Source: JASBRS01 sp964496495
Lineage (GTDB): Bacteria > Deinococcota > Deinococci > Deinococcales > Trueperaceae
NCBI GenBank assembly: GCA_964496495.1
Contig: CAZBZU010000009.1
Span: 15,515 to 79,514, forward strand
Direction of reading: 5' to 3'
DNA: 64,000 bases
Shown piece after piece: positions 16,335-25,503 of this stretch. The translations under genes were made by a program, and so were the position numbers. Under the pieces are notes generated by a model. That model had not been told where the DNA came from, ran no database searches, and saw only the letters and a list, made by a program, of their open reading frames with translations. The number at the start of each line of letters is the position of its first letter. Position 1 is the stretch's first letter.

Positions 16335-16928
16335 TCACCCCGCCAGGGGCTCGAAGGCGGCTACGCGCGCGGGCCGCATGATGAGGGTCTCGTAGACGCG
16401 GCCCATCACCTCGGGAGCGTAGGGCATGTCGTGCTCGAGCCACCACTCGATCAGCGCCACGAAGGAGCGGATCACGTGGTTGGCCGCGATCTCGAAGGGC
16501 ACGGGGCTGTCCTCGCGGGGCCGGAAGCTGCGCGCCACCCCGTCACTGCCCACCTCGTAGACGCGCCCGACGAGGTCCACCGAGCAGTGGCTGGCGAGCA
16601 GAACGCGGTAGAGCGCGGCGTTCTCCTGCGCGTGGCGGAACACCAGGGTGCCCGTCGCGGCGGGCTCGAGGTCCGCGGAAACCGGCTCGAGCAGGCCCAT
16701 CAGCTCCTCGAGGAGGCCGTCGAGCAGCTCGCGCAGCAGGGCCTCCTTGTCCGCATAGTGACGGAAGAAGGTGGCGTAGCCGATGTCGGCGTGGTGTGTC
16801 AGGTCGCGGATGGTGACCGAGTCGTAGCCGCGATCGAGGGTGAGCTCGACCATCGCGCGCGCGAGCCTGCGGCGGGTGCGCGCCACGCGCAGGTCCGTAT
16901 GCCGCCGGGTGTCGGCATCGTCGGTCAT
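16335..16928 (-). CDS. TetR-family transcriptional regulator
   Basis: This codes for 197 residues. The N-terminal helix-turn-helix runs over residues 15-65, with YDSVTIRDLTHHADIGYATFFRHYADKEALL carrying the TetR recognition helix (here G-Y-A-T-F-F-R-H-Y). The C-terminal ligand domain is not recognisable in detail. It is divergent from the P450 gene and a palindrome lies in the shared spacer, so it probably represses both. A -10 hexamer TATACT at 16939-16944 (minus strand) places the transcript start within a few bases of the ATG at 16928. The earlier ATG at 16934 would be too close, so I prefer 16928, giving a nearly leaderless message. Confidence 0.88.
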   Translation of the reverse strand: MTDDADTRRHTDLRVARTRRRLARAMVELTLDRGYDSVTIRDLTHHADIGYATFFRHYADKEALLRELLDGLLEELMGLLEPVSADLEPAATGTLVFRHAQENAALYRVLLASHCSVDLVGRVYEVGSDGVARSFRPREDSPVPFEIAANHVIRSFVALIEWWLEHDMPYAPEVMGRVYETLIMRPARVAAFEPLAG

Positions 16929-17011
16929 GAGCATCGTGAGTATACCGTCCTGGAGCCGGTCTGGCCTCGATCGCCGATCATGTAACGAGACAGCCTATCG
17001 AAAACGAGCCA

Positions 17012-17026
17012 CCCTATATCATAGGG
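17012..17026. promoter_or_regulatory. Palindromic operator before the P450 gene
   Basis: CCCTAT-ATC-ATAGGG is a perfect inverted repeat that ends 3 bases before the P450 ATG and contains the sequence TATCAT (17017-17022), which sits 7 bases before that ATG and would serve as a -10 box. It is a likely binding site for the divergent TetR regulator. Confidence 0.55.
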
Positions 17027-17029
17027 GGC

Positions 17030-18319
<1,290 letters not shown>

Positions 18320-18355
18320 CGCCGGGCGGTCGACCGACGCGGCCGCCGCCGGCGC

Positions 18356-18592
18356 TCAGGCGAACACCGGCAGGATCTCGACGAACACCCCGTCGTCGTC
18401 CACCACCACACGCTCGCGCAGCGTCTCGTAGCGTCCGAAGTCCACCAGGGCGTTGGCGAAGCTCTCGGCGGCGCGCAGGTTGCGGAAGGGGCCAACGCGG
18501 CAGTCGGCCTCGCCCTCCCAGCGGTCCGGGGCGAGCAGGTTGTTCCGGGCGCGGGCGGCCGACGCGACGTCGGTGGCGAGTGTGGCTGGCAT
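18356..18592 (-). CDS. Small conserved-looking protein of unknown function
   Basis: This codes for 78 residues. The ATG at 18592 has an excellent ribosome site (AAGGAGG, 6 bases before). Codon use is normal for the window, with GC-rich third positions. The protein has an N-terminal Ala/Arg-rich half and then CRVGPFRNLRAAESFANALVDF and an acidic segment VVVDDDGVFVEILPVF, so it is small, soluble and without a signal peptide. I do not recognise a family. It is divergent from the SDR gene at 18713. The much longer frame upstream is a shadow. Confidence 0.65.
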   Translation of the reverse strand: MPATLATDVASAARARNNLLAPDRWEGEADCRVGPFRNLRAAESFANALVDFGRYETLRERVVVDDDGVFVEILPVFA

Positions 18593-18655
18593 CGGAGACC
18601 TCCTTCGTTCGGCAGTTGGGAACGAGCTTGCCGTCCTCATCCTGCGGCGCCTGCG

Positions 18656-18684
18656 TTGGATCGTCGTGAGGCCTGCGTTAGATT
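18656..18684 (+). promoter_or_regulatory. Promoter of the SDR gene
   Basis: TTGGAT at 18656-18661 and TAGATT at 18679-18684 are spaced by 17 bases. They lie 28 bases before the ATG, which has its own GAGGAGG ribosome site. Confidence 0.6.
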
Positions 18685-18712
18685 GCAGGGGCCGAAGGTC
18701 GAGGAGGCAGCC

Positions 18713-19471
18713 ATGGATTTCATGAACAAGCGAGTGCTGGTGACCGGTGGCGCCCGGGGCATCGGTCGGGCGATCGCTCGGGCCTTCGCCGAGCGCGGTG
18801 CGCGCGTGGCAGTGGGCTACCACGCCAACGAGGCGGCGGCGCAAGAGACGCTCGGCTCGCTGGCCGGAACGGGGCATGTGGCGCTCGGCGGCGATCTGGC
18901 GGACGCGGAGGTCGCTCGGCGGGTGGTGCTGGACGCCATCCACGGGCTGGGCGGCCTCGACGTGCTGGTGAACTGCGCCGGCATCGGGCTGCACCACCCG
19001 CTCGACGCGGTCGACTACGACGCCTGGCAGGCCGCCTGGCAACGGATCCTGAGCGTCAACCTGGTGGCGCCGGCGAACACCTGCTACGTCGCGGCGCAGC
19101 ACATGATGGCGCAGGGCGGCGGGAGCATCGTCAACGTCGGCTCGCGCGGCGCCTTCCGCGGCGAGCCGGAGCAGCCCGCCTACGGTGCCAGCAAGGCGGG
19201 GCTCCACGCCATGAGCCAGTCGCTGGCGCAGCACCTGGCGCCGCACGGCATCGCCGTGGGGGTGGTGGCCCCGGGGTTCGTGGAGACGGACATGGCGCGC
19301 AGCCAGCTGGCAGGCCCGGGCGGCGACGCCATCCGCGCGCAGAGCCCGCTGGGCCGCGTGGCCAGGCCCGAGGAGGTGGCCTACGCGGTGCTGTTCCTGG
19401 CGTCCGAGCCGGCGTTCTTCTCCACGGGCACGATCGTCGACGTGAACGGAGCTTCGTACCTGCGGGGCTAG
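18713..19471 (+). CDS. Short-chain dehydrogenase/reductase (FabG-like)
   Basis: This codes for 252 residues, the usual length of classical SDRs. VLVTGGARGIGRAIARAF is the T-G-x-x-x-G-I-G cofactor loop, LVNCAGIG the N-A-G strand, and the catalytic Ser, Tyr and Lys are in IVNVGS and YGASKAG. The C-terminus GTIVDVNGASYLRG is typical. It is probably an NAD(P)H-dependent ketoreductase or alcohol dehydrogenase of unknown substrate. GAGGAGG precedes the ATG at 18713. The earlier in-frame ATG at 18656 overlaps the promoter and is not used. Confidence 0.9.
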   Translation: MDFMNKRVLVTGGARGIGRAIARAFAERGARVAVGYHANEAAAQETLGSLAGTGHVALGGDLADAEVARRVVLDAIHGLGGLDVLVNCAGIGLHHPLDAVDYDAWQAAWQRILSVNLVAPANTCYVAAQHMMAQGGGSIVNVGSRGAFRGEPEQPAYGASKAGLHAMSQSLAQHLAPHGIAVGVVAPGFVETDMARSQLAGPGGDAIRAQSPLGRVARPEEVAYAVLFLASEPAFFSTGTIVDVNGASYLRG

Positions 19472-19555
19472 GGGCGCCCGCCTCGCCGGCGGGGGGGGCA
19501 TGGGTGGCGCTTGCCGGCGGGACGTCTGTCCCTGAACCCGGCGGTGCCCGCTGCT

Positions 19556-19569
19556 TAATGTGGACATTA
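19556..19569. promoter_or_regulatory. Perfect palindrome upstream of nirK
   Basis: TAATGT-GG-ACATTA is a perfect inverted repeat 48 bases before the nirK ATG, in the only AT-rich patch of the spacer. It probably binds a regulator of nitrite or NO response. It is not an FNR/DNR box (TTGAT-N4-ATCAA). Confidence 0.5.
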
Positions 19570-19617
19570 GTATCCAAGTTTGGGCCGGGAAGCCGGCGCC
19601 GCGCGAAGGAGACGACG

Positions 19618-20784
19618 ATGCCCACCCGCCAGAACGACCCCCGCAGCCCCGCATCCGCAGCCGACGCGAACGACCGCGCGCCAAGGCAGCGCGCCCTCAG
19701 CCGCAGGGAGCTGCTGTGGCGGTCCGGCGTGGCCGTGGCGGCTGGCGTGGCCGCCACGGCCCTGCGGTCACCGTTCGCCGCCTGGGCGGAGGGAGCAGCC
19801 GGTAGCTCGACCGCTTCCGGCGCGCCCGTTACCACGGCGACACAGGCGGCGGCCATGGCCGCCGGCGTCCGGCTGGCAGCCGATCCCACCGACCTGCCCG
19901 CCCCCATCCGCCGCACCAACGCCAGGCACCACGACATCACCATCACCAGCGACGAGATCACCGGTGAGATCGAGCCGGGCGTGCAGTTCGACTACATGAC
20001 CTTCGGAGGGCGCGTGCCCGGTCCCATGATCCGGGTCCGCCAGGGTGACAGCGTCAGCCTGACGTTGAAGCACGGCACCGGCATCATGCCGCACAACATC
20101 GATCTGCACGCCGTCTACGGCCCCGGCGGCGGTGCCGCCGACACCCTGGTGGGGCCGGGCGAGAGCAAGACCATCACCTTCCAGGCGCGCTACCCGGGCG
20201 CCTTCATCTACCACTGCGCCGTAGCCGGCGCGCTGGACTTCCACATCAGCGCCGGCATGTTCGGGATGATCGTGGTCGAGCCGCCGGAGGGTCTGCCGCC
20301 GGTCGACCGCGAGTTCTACCTCGGCCAGAACGAGGTCTACACCAAGCTTCCTGCCGGCAGCCCGGGCAAGCACGCCTTCGACTTCGCCAGACTCGCCGCC
20401 GAGGACCCCACCTACGTGCTGCTCAACGGCGAGAAGTACGCGCTCACCGAGGGAGTGCGCGGCCCCATGACGGCCAAGGTGGGCGAGACCGTGCGGGTCT
20501 TCTTCGTCAACGGCGGTCCCAACCTCACCAGCAGCTTCCACCCCATCGGTAACGTCTGGAGCAGGGCCTGGCGCGAGGGCGGGCTCGTCAATACCCCGGA
20601 GCGCTACCTCCAGACGCTGCAGGTGGCGCCAGGCAGCACCGCCGTCACCGAGCTCGAGCTGCCCGTGCCCGGTCCCGTCAAGCTGGTCGACCACGCCCTG
20701 AGCCGGGTGGCGCGCAAGGGCATGCTGGGCATCATCCAGGTGGAAGGGCCCGCCAGGCCGGGGATCTTCCGCCGCGGCGCCTAG
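19618..20784 (+). CDS. nirK: Copper-containing nitrite reductase (NirK type)
   Basis: This codes for 388 residues. Residues 28-33 (SRRELL) before a hydrophobic stretch form a Tat signal, so it is exported folded. Two cupredoxin domains follow. Copper ligands are visible: MPHNIDLHAV gives type-1 His159, the catalytic Asp162 and type-2 His164. IYHCAVAGALDFHISAGM gives type-2 His199, type-1 Cys200, His209 and Met214. SSFHPIG gives type-2 His308. This order fits NirK rather than laccase. It reduces nitrite to NO at the cell envelope. AAGGAGA precedes the ATG at 19618. No nitrate or NO reductase genes are in the window. The neighbour at 20795 is convergent. Confidence 0.92.
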   Translation: MPTRQNDPRSPASAADANDRAPRQRALSRRELLWRSGVAVAAGVAATALRSPFAAWAEGAAGSSTASGAPVTTATQAAAMAAGVRLAADPTDLPAPIRRTNARHHDITITSDEITGEIEPGVQFDYMTFGGRVPGPMIRVRQGDSVSLTLKHGTGIMPHNIDLHAVYGPGGGAADTLVGPGESKTITFQARYPGAFIYHCAVAGALDFHISAGMFGMIVVEPPEGLPPVDREFYLGQNEVYTKLPAGSPGKHAFDFARLAAEDPTYVLLNGEKYALTEGVRGPMTAKVGETVRVFFVNGGPNLTSSFHPIGNVWSRAWREGGLVNTPERYLQTLQVAPGSTAVTELELPVPGPVKLVDHALSRVARKGMLGIIQVEGPARPGIFRRGA

Positions 20785-20794
20785 TGAGGCCCGT

Positions 20795-21565
20795 TCATTC
20801 GCCGCGTCCACGGTCGCTGCCACGTTCACCGGCGCCGTCGAGGTCGCCCGTCGCACGGTCCGGCACCGCCTCGAGGGCGGCGGACCGGCGCACCAGCACG
20901 GTCACCACCACGCCCACCACCAGTGGCAGCGCCACCAGCCATAGCAGCCACGAGCGGAGCGAGTTCGAGCCGCCGGCGGCGCCTGCGAAGGTGAAGCCCC
21001 GCGAGCCGTTGGCCATGTTGCCGCCGATGCGCAGCGGCAGCTGCGCAACGCTGTCTTCTCCCGGTTGCGTGCGGTCGTGGACGGTGAGGGTGTAGCGTCC
21101 GGCCGGCGGTGCGGTGAGCTGCGCACGATAGGTGCCGTACGGCTCGCGGTACTCCTGCAACGGGAACGACTGCCCTCGCGGCGCTGCGGCCCCGCCCGTC
21201 CCCGCGGCGGAGGTCGCGGGCGCGGTGGCGGCCGAGCCACCCGAGGCGACGGCGCCGGCCGGGGGCGCGGAGTTCTGCGCGGTCGTCAGCTCGGCGGTCA
21301 GGGTCGCCCCTTCCACCGGGCTGTCGTTGGTCTTCGCCAGATCGACGGTGATCACCATCGCCTGGCCGGGCCGGGGCGGGTCCGGCGCCACCGTCACGGA
21401 ACCGCGGACGAGGTTGCCGTGGGCCCATGCCGGGGCCAGGCCGGCGGCGCCCCCCGCCAGGACGAGGGCGAGACCGATGGCCAGGCGCTGCCCGCGGCGT
21501 CGGCGCGGGTTCGACGGGGGAAGCTCGGCGATGGAGTCGGCTTGCGTGTGGGAGGGCTGGACCAT
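20795..21565 (-). CDS. Membrane-anchored YtkA/FixH-like domain protein
   Basis: This codes for 256 residues. A hydrophobic segment near residues 27-48 ending in AWAHG looks like a signal peptide. A beta-rich extracellular domain follows, with PDPPRPGQAMVITVDL, SPVEGATLTAEL and GTYRAQLTAPPAGRYTLTV, which is the pattern of the YtkA-like/FixH family of small domains linked to copper proteins and oxidases. An Ala/Gly/Thr-rich insertion splits the domain near residue 95. Near the C-terminus a second span (LWLVALPLVVGVVVTVLV) anchors it. The ATG at 21565 is the plausible start; upstream frame is GC-rich noise. It is convergent with nirK and may help copper handling there, which is inference. Confidence 0.65.
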   Translation of the reverse strand: MVQPSHTQADSIAELPPSNPRRRRGQRLAIGLALVLAGGAAGLAPAWAHGNLVRGSVTVAPDPPRPGQAMVITVDLAKTNDSPVEGATLTAELTTAQNSAPPAGAVASGGSAATAPATSAAGTGGAAAPRGQSFPLQEYREPYGTYRAQLTAPPAGRYTLTVHDRTQPGEDSVAQLPLRIGGNMANGSRGFTFAGAAGGSNSLRSWLLWLVALPLVVGVVVTVLVRRSAALEAVPDRATGDLDGAGERGSDRGRGE

Positions 21566-21735
21566 GGCTAGCTGGGAGGCCGGCGGACCGGCGTCCTCCC
21601 GGTAAGCATAGCCACGCCGCCCAGCGTGCACCGGTGAGGCGGGCGACGGCCGGCGGGCGCACGCCAAGGGAGAATGGCAGCCGCAGTCCGCGTACCGTGA
21701 GCCGGTCCACGCCGACCGGACGGAAGGGAGCAGCC

Positions 21736-22164
21736 ATGCCGACACGTCGAGCGAGCGCACGTTGGGAAGGGACGTTGAGGGAGGGTACCGGCACCATGAG
21801 GCTGGGCGGTGGCGCCTTCGAGGGCAGCTACAGCTTCGCCTCCCGCTTCGAGGAGGGGACCGGTACCAACCCGGAGGAGCTCATCGCGGCCGCGCACGCC
21901 GGCTGCTTCAGCATGGCGTTGTCGGGGGGCCTGGGTCGAGCGGGCTTCACGCCCACCAGCATCCGTACCGAGGCCAAGGTGAGCATCGAGCAGACCGACG
22001 CGGGCTTCCGCATCACCAGGAGCCAGCTGGTGTGCGAGGCGAGCGTCCCCGGGATCTCGCAGGAGGCGTTCGCGGAGCAGGCCGACGCAGCCAAGTCGGG
22101 CTGCCCCGTCTCCAACGCGCTGGCCGGGGTGGAGATCACCCTCGAGGCCAGGCTGGTCGGCTGA
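21736..22164 (+). CDS. OsmC/Ohr-family peroxiredoxin-like protein
   Basis: This codes for 142 residues, the normal OsmC length. The two catalytic cysteines are in AAHAGCFSMALS near residue 56 and KSGCPVSNAL near residue 125, and TNPEELIAAAHAGCF is the family signature. It detoxifies organic hydroperoxides in the cytoplasm using thiols. A ribosome site AAGGGAG lies before the ATG at 21736. It is followed directly by a broken cupin gene. Confidence 0.93.
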   Translation: MPTRRASARWEGTLREGTGTMRLGGGAFEGSYSFASRFEEGTGTNPEELIAAAHAGCFSMALSGGLGRAGFTPTSIRTEAKVSIEQTDAGFRITRSQLVCEASVPGISQEAFAEQADAAKSGCPVSNALAGVEITLEARLVG

Positions 22165-22328
22165 GAGGGCCGGGCGAGGCCTACGTGGTGCCCAGAGGCG
22201 TGCGGCACGACCCCGTGGCCGAGCGGGAGTGGCTGGTGATGCTGGTGGAGCGTGCGTCCACCAAGCACACCGGCGACGAGGTGAGCGGCATGACGCGCTC
22301 GATCGAGGAGCAGCTGAGACCGCTGTAG
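22164..22328 (+). pseudogene. Cupin-domain protein, C-terminal remnant
   Basis: The frame from the end of osmC to the TAG at 22328 reads GPGEAYVVPRGVRHDPVAE, then a strand LVMLVERASTKHTGDEV and a C-terminal SIEEQLRPL. This matches the last third of small cupin proteins, whose second motif is P-x-G-x-x-H-x-P followed by the strand and the T-G-D segment. The N-terminal strands and the first His/Glu motif are absent, and no start codon or ribosome site precedes it. It is best read as a decayed gene. Confidence 0.6.
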
Positions 22329-22363
22329 CGGCGGCGCACCCGCAACTGCCGCGTGAGGCCGTC

Positions 22364-22392
22364 TTGACGGCGGTCGCGGCCAGCGTTATAGT
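22364..22392 (+). promoter_or_regulatory. Near-consensus promoter of the arsR-type gene
   Basis: TTGACG at 22364-22369 and TATAGT at 22387-22392 are 17 bases apart. The -10 ends 7 bases before the ATG at 22400, so transcription would start at about the A of the ATG, giving a leaderless message. Confidence 0.8.
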
Positions 22393-22407
22393 GAACCGTA
22401 TGGTTCA
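22392..22407. promoter_or_regulatory. ArsR-type operator over the start codon
   Basis: TGAACC-GTAT-GGTTCA is a perfect inverted repeat that begins in the -10 box and includes the ATG at 22400. Similar AACC/GGTT palindromes are typical autoregulatory sites of ArsR-family repressors. Confidence 0.7.
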
Positions 22408-22705
22408 GTATGCACAGCGACTCGATGCCGCCTTCGGCGCCCTCTCCGATGCCACCAGGCGCGGCATCCTGGAACGGCTGGGCCATGAGGACGCCTCCAT
22501 CGGGGATCTGGCGGAGGCGTTCGGCATGAGCCTGACCGGCCTGAGGAAGCACGTGCGCGTGTTGGAGGACGCCGGCCTGGTCCGGACGGCGAAGGTGGGG
22601 CGGGTGCGACGCTGCACGCTCGGCCCCCGCCGGCTGGAGGAGGCGTCCGCCTGGATCTCCGGGTACCGGCGGCTGCTCGAGGTGCGTCTCAGCGCAGCAC
22701 GGTGA
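22400..22705 (+). CDS. ArsR-family winged-helix transcriptional regulator
   Basis: This codes for 101 residues. DAAFGALSDATRRGILERLG and DLAEAFGMSLTGLRKHVRVLEDAGLV, landmarks near residues 8 and 38, form the winged helix-turn-helix of the ArsR/SdpR group. RVRRCTLGPRRLEEASAWIS is the wing and C-terminal helix. No metal-binding cysteine pair is present, so it is not an arsenic or cadmium sensor of the classic type. ArsR proteins of this kind often sit with an SRPBCC-domain gene; none follows here, and the next gene is convergent and overlaps by 17 bases. The operator over the start codon shows autoregulation. Confidence 0.88.
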   Translation: MVQYAQRLDAAFGALSDATRRGILERLGHEDASIGDLAEAFGMSLTGLRKHVRVLEDAGLVRTAKVGRVRRCTLGPRRLEEASAWISGYRRLLEVRLSAAR

Positions 22706-23504
22706 GGCTGCCGTTGGTGGTCACCAGCTCGAGGCTCGCCGGTCCGTCTCCGCCGGTGGTGGCGCGGAAGCTGCGGCTGCCGGGGTAGGTGACGGTGAAG
22801 CCGTCGAGGGACACGTTGATGCCCCCGTTGGTCACGCGTCCGGTCACCTCGAGCGCAGCGCCGGTGGCGAGCCCGCGCACCGTGATGGAGCCGTTGGTGG
22901 TCTGGGCTCGGCTCTCGCTGCCGGCGGGCACCGTCACGTCGGTGAGCTCGATGCTGCCGTTCGTGTTGCGCGCCCGCACTTCGGCGCGGGCGGCCGTAAC
23001 CGCGATGCGGCCGTTGGTGGTGCCCAAGAGCAGCGGGCCGGCGGCGGTCCCCATGGTGACGACGTCGCCGTTGGTGGTGGCGGCGTCCACCCGCGTCGCC
23101 TCGCCGGTCACGCTCACGGTGCCGTTCGTCGTGCGCAGCTGCAGCGCGGCCGCGTGCGCCAGGCGAACCTCGAAGCTCACCTCGCAGGCGATGCACAGCA
23201 GGGAGCGGTTGCGGCCTGTGAGGCGCAGCGTGTCGCCTTGCACGCTCACCTCGTAGTCGACGTTGCCGCGGTGCTCGACGGTCACACCCGGGCGGCCGGA
23301 TCCGACCGTCACCACGATGCGGCCGTTGACGGTACGGGCGTCGACGTTGGTCACCGCCTGCAGGTCGAGGTCGCGCACGTCGCTGGCGGCCATGGCGAGC
23401 CCCACGAGGAGCGCGGCCAGCAGGGCCACGGAGGCCCGCCGGAAGAACGCGGCCAGGGCGTCGGCATGGCGTCGAGCGAGGCCGTCGGCTTGCTGGTGGT
23501 TCAT
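22689..23504 (-). CDS. Exported DUF4097 beta-repeat protein
   Basis: This codes for 271 residues. A signal peptide or anchor (SVALLAALLVGLAMAA) occupies residues 22-40. The rest is a series of short beta units, each about 20 residues long and ending in T-T-N-G or a variant (TTNGTVSV, TTNGDVVT, TTNGRIAV, NTNGSIEL, TTNGSITV, TTNGSLTV), which is the DUF4097 putative adhesin/beta-solenoid pattern. GGAGGAC precedes the ATG at 23504. Two cysteines close together (LLCIACEV) are unusual for this family. It is outside the cytoplasmic membrane; its function is unknown. Confidence 0.85.
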   Translation of the reverse strand: MNHQQADGLARRHADALAAFFRRASVALLAALLVGLAMAASDVRDLDLQAVTNVDARTVNGRIVVTVGSGRPGVTVEHRGNVDYEVSVQGDTLRLTGRNRSLLCIACEVSFEVRLAHAAALQLRTTNGTVSVTGEATRVDAATTNGDVVTMGTAAGPLLLGTTNGRIAVTAARAEVRARNTNGSIELTDVTVPAGSESRAQTTNGSITVRGLATGAALEVTGRVTNGGINVSLDGFTVTYPGSRSFRATTGGDGPASLELVTTNGSLTVLR

Positions 23505-23773
23505 GACTGTCCTCCCGAGGACGGTGGCTGGCGTCGGCTTCCGCTGCCGACGCGTCGGGGTCGCGCCGGTGCCGGCGTGCGGCGCACGCGAGGACGGTGC
23601 CGGCGCCATCCAGTGTGACCAGCGGGCCATGAACCGGCGTTGGGGGTTTTCCGGACCGGTGCGTAGGGGAAGCGCCGACGGCCGCGCGCCTCGCGCAGGC
23701 CGTCGCGCAGCGCGCAGGGACCCCGTCCCGCAGGCGGTTCCTGCGGCCAGCGACCGGCGTTCCCACACGCCGC

Positions 23774-23787
23774 GTGACAACTGTCAC
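23774..23787. promoter_or_regulatory. Palindrome upstream of the ABC exporter operon
   Basis: GTGACA-AC-TGTCAC is a perfect inverted repeat 59 bases before the ATPase ATG and may be an operator for that operon. The sensing regulator is not identified. Confidence 0.35.
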
Positions 23788-23846
23788 GTGCGGCTCATGA
23801 CAGAACCCACTAGGACCGCCGCGTGCCGGCGCGCCAAAGTGGCGCC

Positions 23847-24731
23847 ATGAACGCTATCGATTTCCACACGGTCACCAAACGGTACGGTCCTGTGCTGGCC
23901 GTCGACGGGCTCGAGCTGAGCCTGCCGCTCGGCAAGAGCGTCGCCCTGCTGGGCCCCAACGGCGCCGGCAAGAGCACCAGCCTGTCCCTGCTGCTGGGAC
24001 TCGCGCGGCCTGACGCCGGCAGCGTCGACGTGCTCGGCCGCTCCCCCCAGGACGCGGTCAAGGCCGGCACCGTCGGGGCCATGTTGCAGGAAGGCGAGCT
24101 CGTCCCCGGTCTCACCGTCCGCGAGCTGGTCGACTTCGTGCGCCGGCTCTACCCGGACCCGCTGACGCTCGCCGAGGTGCTCGAGCTCGCCGACCTCACC
24201 GACGTCGCCGAGCGGCGCACCGACAAGCTCTCCGGCGGCCAGGCGCAGCGGGTGCGCTTCGCGCTGGCCATCGCCGGCAAGCCGCGGCTGCTGCTGCTCG
24301 ACGAGCCCACCGCCGCCATGGACGTCGCCGCGCGCCGCAGCTTCTGGGCCAGCATGCGCGGCTACGCCGCCCAGGGCCGCACCATCCTGTTCGCCACCCA
24401 CTACCTGGAAGAGGCGGATGCCAACGCCGACCGCATCGTGGTCATCGATCACGGCCGCGTCATCGCCGACGGCACCGCGGCGCAGATCAAGGCCACCACC
24501 GGCGGCCGCACCATCCGCTTCACGTTGGGCGGGCAGCCCACGGCCGGCTTGAAGACGCTGCCGGGCGTGACCGCGCTGGAGGTCCGTGGCGACGTGGCCA
24601 CGCTGCAGACCAGCGACCAGGACGAAACGCTCCATGCCCTCTACGCCACCGACCTGCGCGTGCGCGACCTCTCCGTCGCGGGCGCCAACCTCGAAGAGGC
24701 CTTCCTCGACCTCACACGCCAGGCCGCCTGA
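23847..24731 (+). CDS. ABC exporter ATP-binding protein (DrrA/CcmA type)
   Basis: This codes for 294 residues. LLGPNGAGKSTSLSLLLG is Walker A, KLSGGQAQRVRFALAI the ABC signature and LLLLDEPTAAMDV Walker B, with the switch His in FATHYLEEAD. The C-terminal 70 residues are the extra domain of DrrA-type exporters. ATG 23847 starts a standard N-terminus. The permease gene follows 37 bases on and a histidine kinase after that, as in operons for export of lipids, antibiotics or peptides under two-component control. Confidence 0.92.
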   Translation: MNAIDFHTVTKRYGPVLAVDGLELSLPLGKSVALLGPNGAGKSTSLSLLLGLARPDAGSVDVLGRSPQDAVKAGTVGAMLQEGELVPGLTVRELVDFVRRLYPDPLTLAEVLELADLTDVAERRTDKLSGGQAQRVRFALAIAGKPRLLLLDEPTAAMDVAARRSFWASMRGYAAQGRTILFATHYLEEADANADRIVVIDHGRVIADGTAAQIKATTGGRTIRFTLGGQPTAGLKTLPGVTALEVRGDVATLQTSDQDETLHALYATDLRVRDLSVAGANLEEAFLDLTRQAA

Positions 24732-24768
24732 TCCGGCGCCCCGAGCGCGCTTCCGAAAGGACCCACCC

Positions 24769-25503
24769 ATGCTCCGCTACGCCACCCTCGAGATCCGCCG
24801 CATGCTGCGGGAGCCCCGCTTCGCCATCTTCACGCTCGTCATCCCGGTCGTGCTCTTCCTCGTCGACGCCGGCATCTTCAAGAGCGACACCGGCCTGGGA
24901 GGCATCAGCGTCGCCGGCTACCTGATGATCAGCATGGCCGCCTACGGCGCCATCGTGGCGGCGCTCAGCGCCACCGGCGCCCGGCTGGCTCAGGAGCGCG
25001 ACAACGGCTGGCTCCGACAGCTCGATGTCACCCCGCTCTCCGCGTGGTCGGTCGTCGGCGCCAAGACGCTGGCCGCCATGACCCTGACGCTGCCCGCCGT
25101 GATCCTCGTCTACCTGGTGGCCGGCCTCACGCAGGGCGTCGCCCTGCCCGGCTGGCAATGGGCGGCGCTGGTGGCCGTCAGCTGGCTCGCCTCGCTCCCC
25201 TTCGCCGCGCTGGGCGTGCTCATCGGCTCCGCCGCCAGCGTCGACACCGCGCAGCCGATGGTCACCGGCAGCATGTTCTTCCTGGCCATCTTCGGCGGCA
25301 TCTTCATCCCGCTCGAGGTCTTCCCCAGGTCGCTGGCGAACGTGGCCCGGTTGCTGCCCTCCACGCAGTACACGGAGATCGGCAGGGCGGTCGCCGGCGG
25401 GCATCTGCCGGGGCTCGGCGCCGTCGCCATGCTGGCGGCCTGGACGTTGCTGCTCTGCGCCTCCGGGGCGCTGGCGTACCGGCGAGCTACCGTGAGGGCA
25501 TGA
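24769..25503 (+). CDS. ABC-2 type exporter permease
   Basis: This codes for 244 residues with six hydrophobic spans. EIRRMLREPRFAIFTLVIPVVLF is the N-terminal ABC-2 signature, and FFLAIFGGIFIPLEVFP followed by LLPSTQYTEIGRAV is the conserved C-terminal loop. It forms the membrane channel with the preceding ATPase. GAAAGG lies before the ATG. Its stop codon overlaps the start of the histidine kinase gene as ATGA. Confidence 0.9.
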   Translation: MLRYATLEIRRMLREPRFAIFTLVIPVVLFLVDAGIFKSDTGLGGISVAGYLMISMAAYGAIVAALSATGARLAQERDNGWLRQLDVTPLSAWSVVGAKTLAAMTLTLPAVILVYLVAGLTQGVALPGWQWAALVAVSWLASLPFAALGVLIGSAASVDTAQPMVTGSMFFLAIFGGIFIPLEVFPRSLANVARLLPSTQYTEIGRAVAGGHLPGLGAVAMLAAWTLLLCASGALAYRRATVRA

